In this document: piece by piece, positions 26,509 through 33,594 of the stretch
Layout of the letters: each line of letters opens with the position of its first letter
Numbering within the stretch: position 1 is the stretch's first letter
NCBI GenBank assembly: GCA_019748055.1
Contig: JAIEQC010000046.1
Span: 1-33,594 of the forward strand
Origin: Caulobacteraceae bacterium
GTDB lineage: Bacteria > Pseudomonadota > Alphaproteobacteria > Caulobacterales > Caulobacteraceae
Direction of reading: 5' to 3'
DNA length: 33,594 bases
Translations under genes and position numbers: made by a program
The notes under the pieces: model-generated
The model's database searches: none
What the model saw: only the letters and a program-made list of their open reading frames with translations
What the model was told of the DNA's origin: nothing

Positions 26509-26871
26509 TCAGCTCTCCCGCATCCTCCGCCCCCGCGGCGTGACGACGCCGGTGTTTCCGGGGCAGATCTGACGGACGCGCAGGGCCATGTTGCGGTCGC
26601 CTTCGGCGTTGGCGAGCTCGCGCGCCTCGCGGCAGCGGCCCTGATGGATCAGGTGGTCGACGCGAATGGCGCGGTCGACGCGGTCCAAGCCGTATTGCTC
26701 GATCAGCTCAAGCCAGGACGGCGCGGACCGCTGGTGTTCCTCGCTCTCGAACCGCCAGGTCTGCTGCTCGGCCGTGGGCTGACCGACCGGCTGGGCATGA
26801 GAAGGTGCGGCGGCCGCGAGCGCGATCACGGCCGCGCACGTCGCAATCGCCACGACGGCGGCGGCCCTCAT
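26509..26871 (-). CDS. Exported small protein, downstream member of a tandem paralogous pair
   Basis: A 120-residue protein of unknown function with a Sec signal peptide (about residues 1-26, ending SHAQ). The mature domain shares with its upstream neighbour the pattern RFESEE, then YG-x-x-R-x-D-x-A, then QGRCREARE, then a C-terminal RxRQxC. Two conserved cysteines (in GRCREA and RQIC) could form a disulfide. The tail GVVTPRGRRMRES is unique to this copy. The ATG overlaps the stop of the upstream paralogue (ATGA), so the pair is translationally coupled. Confidence 0.72.
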   Translation of the reverse strand: MRAAAVVAIATCAAVIALAAAAPSHAQPVGQPTAEQQTWRFESEEHQRSAPSWLELIEQYGLDRVDRAIRVDHLIHQGRCREARELANAEGDRNMALRVRQICPGNTGVVTPRGRRMRES

Positions 26872-27239
26872 CCCCGCTGGCGGCAAGTCTGACGGATGCG
26901 GATGACCATCTGCCGCTCTCCGGCCTCCGACGCCATCTCGCGGGCTTCGCGGCAGCGACCCTGCTCGACCAGATCGGCGACCCGCCGCGCCAGGTCCATG
27001 CGCTCGGCGCCGTATTCCGCTTCCAGCTCCTCGGGCGAGCCGAGACGCGCGCGACGCTGCTCCTCGCTCTCGAACCGGTGGATTTCCTGGGTCTGCGTCA
27101 TCCGCCCGACGGCTCCGCCGGTCTGCTGCTGATAGGTCCCGCCCGCACCGCCGCCGCCGCCGCCGGGAGCCTGGGCCGCCGCTGCGCCCGCCGTCAGAAA
27201 GACGGTCGCCAGGACCGTCGAAGCCAAGGTCGTATGCAT
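26868..27239 (-). CDS. Exported small protein, upstream member of a tandem paralogous pair
   Basis: A 123-residue protein of unknown function. It has a Sec signal peptide (about residues 1-22, ending AAAQ), a Gly-rich linker (a run of Gly then TYQQQTGG), and a helical domain with RFESEEQRRAR, YGAERMDLARRV, QGRCREAREMA and IRQTC. It is clearly homologous to the next gene. The ATG at 27239 is chosen because it begins the signal. It is divergent from a small lipoprotein gene with about 106 bases between starts. Confidence 0.72.
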   Translation of the reverse strand: MHTTLASTVLATVFLTAGAAAAQAPGGGGGGAGGTYQQQTGGAVGRMTQTQEIHRFESEEQRRARLGSPEELEAEYGAERMDLARRVADLVEQGRCREAREMASEAGERQMVIRIRQTCRQRG

Positions 27240-27345
27240 GAGGCGTCTCCTCTCTCCGGCGCGGAGCATGGCACAACGTTTCGCACAGGCAACCTTGGCC
27301 GTTCGGGCGCGTTCACGGCCGAGATCGCAACCGAGGAGATGACCC

Positions 27346-27630
27346 ATGCGCATCCGCACCCTTTCGCTCGCCGCCGTCGCCGTTCTGGCCCTGGGCGCCG
27401 CCGCTTGCACCGAAGCCGAGCAGGAGAACGCCGAAGCCGCCGCCGCCGAGACGGGCGAGACCGCCGAGGATGCGGGATCGGCCCTGGCCGAGGAAGCCGC
27501 CCAACTGGGCACGGCCATCGAGGCCGGCGCCAAGGAGGCCGCTCAGGAAGTCGACGAGGCCACGGACCGTCTGGCCCAGGAAGCCCGGGAGCAGGAAGCC
27601 GAAACGGAGGCGGACGCCCGCGGGAACTGA
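27346..27630 (+). CDS. Small Ala/Glu-rich lipoprotein
   Basis: A 94-residue predicted lipoprotein. The signal peptide ends in the lipobox GAAAC (Cys at about residue 21). The remainder is one long amphipathic, strongly acidic helix of Ala, Glu, Gln, Asp and Thr with no aromatic residues. It is similar in style to entericidin or Lpp-like envelope peptides, but I cannot assign a family. A GAGGAG ribosome site lies about 9 bases before the ATG. A T-rich stretch (27632-27639) and repeat copy C follow the stop. Confidence 0.7.
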   Translation: MRIRTLSLAAVAVLALGAAACTEAEQENAEAAAAETGETAEDAGSALAEEAAQLGTAIEAGAKEAAQEVDEATDRLAQEAREQEAETEADARGN

Positions 27631-27640
27631 CTTTTTTCTT

Positions 27641-27680
27641 GCCCTAGCGCTCGCGACGCGGTCGCGCGCTGCTTGAGGGC
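27641..27680. repeat. 40-bp palindromic repeat, copy C
   Basis: The third copy of the 40-bp family, in the 53-base gap between the convergent lipoprotein and TlpA-type genes. The inner hairpin is GCGAC-GCG-GTCGC at 27653-27665, so two stem pairs differ from copy A and are compensated. The outer arms GCCCT/AGGGC are intact. It ends 3 bases before the TlpA-type stop codon. Confidence 0.85.
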
Positions 27681-27683
27681 GGA

Positions 27684-28304
27684 TCAGGCCGGTTCGGCCA
27701 GCAGGGAGTCGACCAGCGCCCGCGCTTCCGGACCGGCCCAGTCGGCCTCGCCCGAGAAGCTGGCGCGCATGCGGCCCTGACGGTCCAGGATCACCGTCTG
27801 GGGCATCTTGCCCTCGCCCGGCAGGACGAAGGGCAGCTTGAAGTCCCGGTCGCCGTAGAACGGCAGGGGCTCGTGCACGTCGATGAAGCTGAGGGCGTCG
27901 GCCACGGCGTCGTCGGTGGCGTCGACGTTGATGGGCAGGACCACGAGGTCCTTGCCCTCATAGGCCGAAGCCAGCGCCTGGAGCGTGGGCATCTCGGTGC
28001 GACACGGCGCGCACCACATGGCCCAGAGGTTCACCACCACGACCTTGCCGCGGAAGTCGGCAAAGCGGGCGTCGGCGCCGTCGCGCGTCTTGAAGACGTA
28101 GTCGGGCGCGACGGGCGTCTCGGCAGGCGTTTCCAGCCGGGCCAGAGAGCGTACGGCGAAGCGGGCCAAGTCGCTCTTTTCCGCCTCGGCCGGAGCTGAG
28201 CCTTTGAACAGGGCGTCGGGTTTGGCATAGAGCAGCGCGCCCCCGGCCGCGCCGAGAACGACCACGCCCGCGATCACGGCGATCGCCGCTTTGGACAGTC
28301 CCAT
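27684..28304 (-). CDS. TlpA-family membrane-anchored thioredoxin-like protein
   Basis: A 206-residue protein with an N-terminal membrane anchor (about residues 5-27) and a periplasmic thioredoxin-like domain (about 65-203). The redox motif WCAPC gives Cys98 and Cys101 in [19 protein letters not shown] later [10 protein letters not shown] segment contains the family's cis-Pro region. It probably keeps cytochrome c or other periplasmic thiols reduced. The ATG overlaps the argH ATG on the opposite strand within CATG. Its ribosome site (GGAGGCGGGGG) lies inside the 5' end of argH. Confidence 0.9.
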   Translation of the reverse strand: MGLSKAAIAVIAGVVVLGAAGGALLYAKPDALFKGSAPAEAEKSDLARFAVRSLARLETPAETPVAPDYVFKTRDGADARFADFRGKVVVVNLWAMWCAPCRTEMPTLQALASAYEGKDLVVLPINVDATDDAVADALSFIDVHEPLPFYGDRDFKLPFVLPGEGKMPQTVILDRQGRMRASFSGEADWAGPEARALVDSLLAEPA

Positions 28305-29733
28305 GACCGAAACCCCCGCCTCCGACGCCGATCACAAAGACCCCGGCACGGCTGAAGGTCAAGACATGTGGGGCGGGCGCTTCAGCCGCAAGCCGGCCGA
28401 AATCATGCAGGCGATCAACGTCTCGATCGGCGTGGATCGGCGGCTGTGGGCGCAGGATCTGGCGGGATCGGAGGCGCACTGCCGCATGTTGGCGGCGCAG
28501 GGGATCCTCAGACAGGCGGACGCCGACGCCATCCTGGGCGGGCTGGCGACGATCCGCGAAGAGATGATCGCCGGGACCTTCCCGTTCCGCGACCAGTACG
28601 AAGACATTCACATGAACGTGGAGGCGCGGCTGGCCGAGCTGATCGGCGAGCCGTCGGGTCGACTGCACACCGCCCGCAGCCGCAACGATCAGGTGGCCAC
28701 CGACTTCCGCCTGTGGGTGCGCGAGGCCTGCGACGGCGCGGCAGAGGGACTGCGCGGCCTGCAGCGCGCCCTGCTGGTTCAGGCCGAGGCGCACGCCGAC
28801 GCCCTGATGCCCGGCTTCACGCACCTGCAGCCCGCGCAGCCGGTGACGTTCGGGCACCACCTGATGGCCTATGTCGAGATGTTCGGCCGCGACGCAGGGC
28901 GGTTCGCCGACGCGCGGGCGCGAATGAACGAGAGCCCTTTGGGGGCCGCGGCGCTGGCGGGATCGCCCTTCCCCATCGACCGGCATGCCACGGCGGCGGC
29001 GCTGGGCTTCGACCGCCCGATGGCCAATTCTCTGGACGCCGTGTCGGATCGCGACTTCGCGCTGGAGGCCCTGTCGGCGGCGGCCATCTGCGCCGGCCAC
29101 CTGTCGCGGCTGGCCGAGGAGATCGTGATCTGGATGACGCCTCAGTTCGGTTTCGTCTCCTTGCCCGACGAGCTGACGACCGGCAGCTCCATCATGCCGC
29201 AGAAGCGCAATCCCGACGCCGCGGAGCTGGTGCGGGCCAAGACGGGGCGGATCACGGGCTCTCTGGTGGCGCTGCTGACCGTGATGAAGGGCCTGCCGCT
29301 GGCCTATTCCAAGGACATGCAGGAGGACAAGCCGCCGGTGTTCGAGGCCTTCGACGCCCTGGGGCTGGCCGTGTCGGCCATGACGGCCATGGTGGCGGCC
29401 CTGACGCCGAACCGCCAGCGGATGGCGGCGGCGGCGGGCGCGGGCTTCTCCACCGCCACGGACCTGGCCGACTGGCTGGTGCGCGAACTGGACCTGCCGT
29501 TCCGGCGGGCGCACCACATTACGGGCGCGACTGTGAAGCGGGCCGAGGAACTGGGCGTGGACCTGGGGCAACTGCCGCTGGCCGAAATGCAGAAGATCGA
29601 GCCCCGCGTCACCGAGGCCGTTTACAAGGTGCTGTCGCCTGAGGCTTCGTGCGCCAGCCGCACCAGCTTCGGCGGCACGGCGCCGGAACAGGTCCGCGCG
29701 CGCATCGCAGAGTGGAAGGCGCGCCTGTCATGA
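28303..29733 (+). CDS. argH: Argininosuccinate lyase
   Basis: Last step of arginine synthesis: argininosuccinate to arginine plus fumarate. The protein is 476 residues from the ATG at 28303. Family sequence begins at [10 protein letters not shown] (about residue 22), so the ATG at 28366, with GAAGG before it, is a strong alternative and gives 455 residues, the usual length. Motifs: [50 protein letters not shown], and the flexible-loop signature [12 protein letters not shown] (from about residue 294). The stop overlaps the next lipoprotein start (ATGA). Confidence 0.96.
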   Translation: MTETPASDADHKDPGTAEGQDMWGGRFSRKPAEIMQAINVSIGVDRRLWAQDLAGSEAHCRMLAAQGILRQADADAILGGLATIREEMIAGTFPFRDQYEDIHMNVEARLAELIGEPSGRLHTARSRNDQVATDFRLWVREACDGAAEGLRGLQRALLVQAEAHADALMPGFTHLQPAQPVTFGHHLMAYVEMFGRDAGRFADARARMNESPLGAAALAGSPFPIDRHATAAALGFDRPMANSLDAVSDRDFALEALSAAAICAGHLSRLAEEIVIWMTPQFGFVSLPDELTTGSSIMPQKRNPDAAELVRAKTGRITGSLVALLTVMKGLPLAYSKDMQEDKPPVFEAFDALGLAVSAMTAMVAALTPNRQRMAAAAGAGFSTATDLADWLVRELDLPFRRAHHITGATVKRAEELGVDLGQLPLAEMQKIEPRVTEAVYKVLSPEASCASRTSFGGTAPEQVRARIAEWKARLS

Positions 29734-29963
29734 GCCGCAAGTCGATCCTGATCCTGAGCGCCGCCGCCCTGACGCTGTCGGCCTGCGGGCGCATGGCCGA
29801 TCTGGAGGCGCCGCCGGCGCGGCAGACCGAGCGGGCCGAGCGCGGCGCCGAGACCAAGCCCATGCCCGAGCCGGCGACGCAGAACCGCTCGTCGAACCAG
29901 ATCCCGATCGACGGCGGGCCGAACAACCCCTACCGCGGCTCCGGCAGCCCCTTCCAGGAGTAG
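29730..29963 (+). CDS. lptM: LptM-like small lipoprotein between argH and lysA
   Basis: A 77-residue lipoprotein with lipobox LSAC (Cys at about residue 17). The stretch after it, [12 protein letters not shown], matches the CGxxGxLxxP-type start of LptM (YifL), the small lipoprotein that helps assemble the LptDE lipopolysaccharide translocon. The rest is polar, ending in a Pro/Asn/Gly-rich tail. The position directly before lysA matches known LptM contexts (yifL lies beside dapF in E. coli). The ATG is within the argH stop, so it is translationally coupled. Confidence 0.75.
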   Translation: MSRKSILILSAAALTLSACGRMADLEAPPARQTERAERGAETKPMPEPATQNRSSNQIPIDGGPNNPYRGSGSPFQE

Positions 29964-29969
29964 CCGGGA

Positions 29970-31244
29970 GTGCATCATTTCGCCCTGTCCGGGGGGGCGC
30001 TGCAGGCCGAGGCCGTGCCGCTGGCGACCATCGCCGAAGCAGTCGGTACGCCCGTCTACGTCTATTCCGCCGCCACCCTGCGCCGCCACGCGCGGGCGCT
30101 GACCGACGCCTTCGCCGCGCATGAGGCGACGCTGGGCCGACCGCTGATCGCCTTTGCGGTCAAGGCGGCGTCGAACGTCTCCGTCCTGAAGGTGCTGGCC
30201 GGGTGCGGTCTGGGGGCCGACACGGTGTCGGAAGGCGAGATCCGGCGGGCGCTGGCGGCCGGCGTGCCGGCGGACCGCATCGTCTTTTCCGGCGTCGGCA
30301 AGACGGATGCGGAATTGGCCTTCGCCGTCGGCCTGGGCCTGCGCCAGATCAACGTCGAGAGCACGGTGGAGATGGAGCGGCTGGCGGCCGTGGCCTCACA
30401 GGCCGGCGGTGTGCCGGACGTGGCCGTGCGCGTGAACCCCAAGATCGGCGCCGGCGGCCACGCCAAGATCACCACCGGCGGCGAGGGGGACAAGTTCGGC
30501 GTGCCGGTCGAGGAGGCGTTGGACCTGTACCGCCGCTTCGGCCGCGATCCGCGCGTGAATCTGGTCGGGCTGGCATGCCACATCGGCAGCCAGATCACAG
30601 AGCTGAGCCCGCTACGAGGCGCGTTCGGCGTACTGGCGGAGATGACGCGGACCCTGCGGGCCGAGGGGCTGGACGTGCCCCGTCTGGACCTGGGCGGCGG
30701 TCTGGGCGTGGCCTATGCCGGCGACGACCCGACTGCGCCGCTGGCGGAGTATGCGGCCATGGTGGCCGAAACGGTCGGCGATCTGGGCGTCGCGGTGACG
30801 CTGGAGCCAGGGCGGCTGATCGCGGCCAATGCGGCGGTGCTGCTGGCGCGCGTGATCCAGGTGACGGAGCGGGGAGACGGACGGCGCATCCTCGTTCTGG
30901 ACGCGGCGATGAACGACCTGCTGCGCCCGGCGCTGTACGACGCCTTCCACGATCTGGTCCCGATCGCGCCGCGTGACGGAGACGCCCTGCCCCACGACGT
31001 GGTCGGGCCGGTGTGCGAGACGGGCGACACCTTCGCGCGGGACCGGCCGCTGCCGCCGCTGGAGGCGGGCGACCTGGTGGCCTTCACCGGAGCCGGCGCC
31101 TATGGGGCGACGATGGCGAGCGAGTACAACAGCCGGCCGCTGGTCCCCGAAGTGCTGGTGGACGGCGACCGCTGGGCGGTGGTGCGCAAGCGGCCGACCT
31201 ACGACGAGATGCTGGCCCGCGAGCCGGCGGCGGACTGGCTCTAG
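29970..31244 (+). CDS. lysA: Diaminopimelate decarboxylase
   Basis: Last step of lysine synthesis: meso-diaminopimelate to lysine. The 424-residue PLP enzyme has the PLP-binding Lys65 in FAVKAASN, the HIGSQI strand, the glycine loop LDLGGGLGVAY, and the active-site CETGD with Cys349. The start is a GTG at 29970 with GGAG about 10 bases before it; the sequence from there matches the family start (HHF...). The stop codon is part of a CTAG shared with the convergent phosphoribosyltransferase stop. Confidence 0.97.
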   Translation: MHHFALSGGALQAEAVPLATIAEAVGTPVYVYSAATLRRHARALTDAFAAHEATLGRPLIAFAVKAASNVSVLKVLAGCGLGADTVSEGEIRRALAAGVPADRIVFSGVGKTDAELAFAVGLGLRQINVESTVEMERLAAVASQAGGVPDVAVRVNPKIGAGGHAKITTGGEGDKFGVPVEEALDLYRRFGRDPRVNLVGLACHIGSQITELSPLRGAFGVLAEMTRTLRAEGLDVPRLDLGGGLGVAYAGDDPTAPLAEYAAMVAETVGDLGVAVTLEPGRLIAANAAVLLARVIQVTERGDGRRILVLDAAMNDLLRPALYDAFHDLVPIAPRDGDALPHDVVGPVCETGDTFARDRPLPPLEAGDLVAFTGAGAYGATMASEYNSRPLVPEVLVDGDRWAVVRKRPTYDEMLAREPAADWL

Positions 31245-31777
31245 TCCAGCGCGCAGACGTCCGGCAGGCCGCGCCACTTGCCGGCGTGATCCAGGCCGTA
31301 GCCGACCAGGAACCGCTCGGGCGCCTCCCAGCCGACGAAGTCGGGGACCAGGGCGCGGGGTTCGGGCCAGGGCTTGCGGGCGAAGACGCAGGTCAGCACC
31401 TCGGCGGCGCCCTCACGCTTCAACAGGGCCACGGCCTCGGACAGCGACAGGCCGGTGTCGAAGACGTCGTCCAGGATCAGGACGCGCCGCCCCTGAACCT
31501 CGCGCTGGAACTTTCCATGGACGTCGATGCGGCCCCGGCTGGTGGTGCCGTCGCCGTAGGAGGCCAGCCACAGGGCGTCGAACCGCAAGTGCCGACCGCG
31601 CCGTGAGAGCGCTCGGGTCAGGTCCGCGCCGAACCACAGGCCGCCGGTCAGCAGCACCATGGCCACGGTCTCGTCGTCGACGACGGGGGCGATGCGGTCG
31701 GCCAGCGCCTCGACGGTCGCGGCCACCTGATCGGCGGGGAGAAGGACGGTCGGGGTCGCGGATGAGGGCTCGGCCAT
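31241..31777 (-). CDS. hpt: Purine (hypoxanthine-type) phosphoribosyltransferase
   Basis: A 178-residue type I phosphoribosyltransferase. The PRPP-binding motif LILDDVFDTGLSL is clear (about residues 100-112) and LLTGGLWFGADLTRAL resembles the hypoxanthine-guanine enzymes. Most likely it salvages hypoxanthine or guanine to IMP or GMP. Substrate choice cannot be read from sequence alone. It follows the zinc-ribbon gene after 9 bases on the same strand and so is probably co-transcribed. The stop shares CTAG with lysA. Confidence 0.85.
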   Translation of the reverse strand: MAEPSSATPTVLLPADQVAATVEALADRIAPVVDDETVAMVLLTGGLWFGADLTRALSRRGRHLRFDALWLASYGDGTTSRGRIDVHGKFQREVQGRRVLILDDVFDTGLSLSEAVALLKREGAAEVLTCVFARKPWPEPRALVPDFVGWEAPERFLVGYGLDHAGKWRGLPDVCALD

Positions 31778-31786
31778 GGGCCGAGG

Positions 31787-32668
31787 TCAATGACCCGCGG
31801 CGGGCACGGCGTCCAGAGGCGCCGCGTCGATCGGAGCCGCCGCGGCCTCCCGCACCGGACCCAGGGCCGGGCGCAGGGTGGCGGTCCCCGCGGCCGGCGC
31901 GGGCGACGCGTCGTCGGCCTGGGGCAGCGGGCGAGCCTTGGGCGCTGCCTCGTGATGCGTCTTGGGCGCCGGGGCGTTCGGCGCGAAGTCGGTGGCGACC
32001 TCCTGCGCGCGGCCGCCGGGGTCGGACAGGCGGACGGCGAAGCCCTGGACCTTGCCCGGCAGGACGGGAGGCGCGTCGAGGCGGACGTAGTCGTGGGAGA
32101 TCTCGTGCCCGTCCTTGTCCAGGAGGGCGACGCGGATGGTCGGCACCACGCGCTCGTCGTCGCGCACGTTGCGGACCGCGCCGGAAACGATGACCATCGA
32201 CGGGTCGGCCGGCGAGGGGCGGGCGCTGAGCGCCTCGAAATCCAGACCGACGGGGTTCACGTCCACGCCGATGGCGGCGTAAGCCGAGGCGGTGCGCGGC
32301 AGGACGTCCACGACCTCCGCCCGGAAAAGCCAGGCCGAGCCCAGCAGGCCCAGGGCGACGCAGGCCGTGCCGGCCCAGGCCACGCCGTGGGCGGCGGCGC
32401 GGCGCAGGCGGCGCTGCTGCTCGGCGCGGGCGCGATAGGCCTTGGGCAGCTCCGGCGCGGGCGTCTCGGCCAGGCCCTCGGACGCGGGGTCTGGCGAGGG
32501 GGCGGGCGCGACCACGGGCGTGGCGGCGGCGGTCAGGTCCAGCGGGGTCTCCGGCAGGGCCTTCCAGGTGTGCTTGCACGACTGGCAGCGGACGGTGCGG
32601 CCCAGCGGACCGATGGCGTCGTCGGGGGCGAAATAGCCGGTGGCGCAGGACGGGCAGGTCAGTATCAT
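31787..32668 (-). CDS. MJ0042-type zinc-ribbon membrane protein (DUF3426-like)
   Basis: A 293-residue protein with an N-terminal MJ0042 zinc ribbon: Cys5, Cys8, Cys28 and Cys31 in MILTCPSCATGYF and VRCQSCKHTW. A Pro/Ala linker, one membrane helix (about residues 88-112), and a periplasmic DUF3426-like domain (about 140-225; GAVRNVRDDERVVPTIRVALLD) follow, then a Pro/Ala/Lys-rich tail. Function is unknown. It is divergent from ftsE, a conserved neighbourhood in alphaproteobacteria. The ATG at 32668 is chosen because it immediately precedes the zinc ribbon. Confidence 0.85.
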   Translation of the reverse strand: MILTCPSCATGYFAPDDAIGPLGRTVRCQSCKHTWKALPETPLDLTAAATPVVAPAPSPDPASEGLAETPAPELPKAYRARAEQQRRLRRAAAHGVAWAGTACVALGLLGSAWLFRAEVVDVLPRTASAYAAIGVDVNPVGLDFEALSARPSPADPSMVIVSGAVRNVRDDERVVPTIRVALLDKDGHEISHDYVRLDAPPVLPGKVQGFAVRLSDPGGRAQEVATDFAPNAPAPKTHHEAAPKARPLPQADDASPAPAAGTATLRPALGPVREAAAAPIDAAPLDAVPAAGH

Positions 32669-32732
32669 CGCCGACTGCGTGGCCTGACGGCCGCCTCCCG
32701 AAGGGCGCGCCGCGCCCGTTGCTGCTGGTCCC

Positions 32733-33416
32733 ATGCCGAACCCCGACCGCCGAGCCGTCCCGGCCGCCACGCCCGTCGCCCGTCTGATCGGGGTCGTGGA
32801 GGCGCGCGCCAGGGGGGCCGGGCGGACCGACTCCGGCGAACTGATCCTGCCGCGCGGCTCTTTCCACTTCATTACCGGGGGGCCGGGGGCCGGGAAGTCG
32901 GCCCTGCTGGCGGCGCTGGCCCTGACGCGGCCGCCGGCGCGGGGCCGGGTCGAGGTGTTCGGACAGGATCCCTGGGCCCTGACGGCGGGCGAGCGGGCGG
33001 GGCTGAGGCGGCGGATCGGAGCGGCGCTGGGCGACGACGCGATGATCGACCGGCTGAGTGTGTTCCGGAACGCGGCCCTGCCGCTGGTGCTGGCCGGCGC
33101 GCCGCCGGAGCGGGCGGCGGACGTGCGCGAGATGCTGGCCTGGCTGGGGTTGGGGGAGATGGCGGAGACGCCCGCCGGGGCGCTGGACCGGGCGCGGCGG
33201 CGCGCGCTGGCGGTGGCCCGCGCCCTGGTGGCGCAGCCCGAGCTGATCGTGATCGACGACCCGTTCGAGGACTTGGCGCCCGAGGTGGCCGCCAAGGTGC
33301 TGGGCCTGCTGACCGCCCTGGGTCAGGGCGAGGCGGCGGTCGTCATGGCCGGACGCGACCCCGCGCGGGCGAAGAAGGCGGGGGCGACGGTGGTCGCCCT
33401 CGGGAGCGCGGCATGA
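32733..33416 (+). CDS. ftsE: Cell-division ABC-ATPase FtsE, with degenerate catalytic motifs
   Basis: FtsE with FtsX controls septal peptidoglycan hydrolysis. The 227-residue protein has the Walker A motif GGPGAGKS (residues 49-56) and a Walker B-like LIVIDD (171-176). The other ABC motifs are degraded. The Q-loop position is Gly100. The LSGGE signature reads LDRAR at 151-155. The catalytic Glu after Walker B is Asp176. The switch His is missing (VVMAGRDP). It is still recognisable as FtsE by VFRNAALPLVL and by overlap with ftsX (ATGA). Start at 32733, 64 bases from the divergent gene. Confidence 0.82.
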   Translation: MPNPDRRAVPAATPVARLIGVVEARARGAGRTDSGELILPRGSFHFITGGPGAGKSALLAALALTRPPARGRVEVFGQDPWALTAGERAGLRRRIGAALGDDAMIDRLSVFRNAALPLVLAGAPPERAADVREMLAWLGLGEMAETPAGALDRARRRALAVARALVAQPELIVIDDPFEDLAPEVAAKVLGLLTALGQGEAAVVMAGRDPARAKKAGATVVALGSAA

Positions 33417-33594
33417 AGGGCTGGGCGGAGTTTCGCGGGGCCCGCCTGTTGCGGGCGCCGGCGCGGCGGGCGTCGGGCGTGGCGCTGGGTCTGGCGGCTC
33501 TGCTGGCCGGGCTGGCGCTGATCGGGGCGGCGGCGGCGGACAGGGGGGCGTCCGGCTGGGTCGCCGAGGTCGGGCGCGAGGCCACGGTCGTGGT
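33413..33594 (+). CDS. ftsX: Cell-division permease FtsX, 5' part only
   Basis: The first 60 codons; the gene runs off the window. A short basic N-terminus (MKGWAEFRGARLLRAPARRA) leads into one membrane helix (about residues 22-42), then a periplasmic segment with SGWVAEVGREATVVV, as in FtsX, where W...L...TV(Q)V follows the first helix. It overlaps ftsE by ATGA, the normal arrangement. FtsX activates septal hydrolases from the periplasmic side. Confidence 0.85.
   Translation, partial: MKGWAEFRGARLLRAPARRASGVALGLAALLAGLALIGAAAADRGASGWVAEVGREATVV

Noticed and set aside
27631..27640. T-run after the small lipoprotein gene as a terminator
   Set aside because: Only a weak 4-bp stem precedes the T-run, separated from it by about ten bases. 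The strong hairpin (repeat copy C) comes after the T-run, the wrong order.

Overview
This is a GC-rich (roughly 70%) chromosomal window from an alphaproteobacterium of the Caulobacterales, most like Brevundimonas. The reasons are the cell-cycle regulator GcrA with a GANTC (CcrM) site just before it, the gene order ybgC-tolQRA-tolB-pal-cpoB-tilS-ftsH, the argH-lptM-lysA order, a zinc-ribbon protein divergent from ftsEX, and several families of short palindromic intergenic repeats. Almost every base is coding or in a short gap, and no gap exceeds 300 bases. There is no rRNA, CRISPR array, transposase, integrase or prophage.

Layout. 1-2918: a membrane-anchored double-motif aspartyl protease, a convergent neutral zinc metallopeptidase, and two small exported or anchored proteins of unknown role. 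2915-9714: the Tol-Pal envelope-constriction cluster (ybgC, tolQ, tolR, tolA, tolB, pal, cpoB), interrupted by a zinc-ribbon DUF3667-type membrane protein between pal and cpoB. 9705-13033: tilS, which carries an in-frame palindromic element, then ftsH. 13238-13756: gcrA with candidate CtrA, DnaA and CcrM sites upstream. 13978-17338: apaG, a two-domain dCTP-deaminase-like gene, a DUF3298-type lipoprotein, and ubiA. 17531-20928: a fatty-acid beta-oxidation pair (multifunctional FadJ/FadB-like and thiolase) with a palindromic ACGT-type operator candidate upstream. 21057-23188: a PQQ-type aldose dehydrogenase lipoprotein, tRNA-Met, and a small AT-richer orphan resembling colicin-immunity proteins. 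23189-27630: a very large secreted beta-propeller/amidohydrolase, a tandem pair of paralogous exported proteins, and a small lipoprotein. 27684-33594: a TlpA-type thioredoxin divergent from argH-lptM-lysA, a phosphoribosyltransferase, the zinc-ribbon protein, ftsE and the start of ftsX.

Together the genes are mostly housekeeping: outer-membrane constriction and division (Tol-Pal, FtsEX), protein quality control (FtsH), cell-cycle transcription (GcrA), tRNA modification (TilS), quinone synthesis (UbiA), fatty-acid oxidation, and arginine and lysine biosynthesis.

I found no convincing undescribed multi-gene system. The most interesting signals are small: a 40-bp repeat at three loci whose hairpin arms change in compensating pairs; a 156-bp palindromic element read through as protein inside tilS; an FtsE that has lost most ABC-ATPase motifs other than Walker A and B; start and stop codons shared between opposite strands; and several candidate operators.
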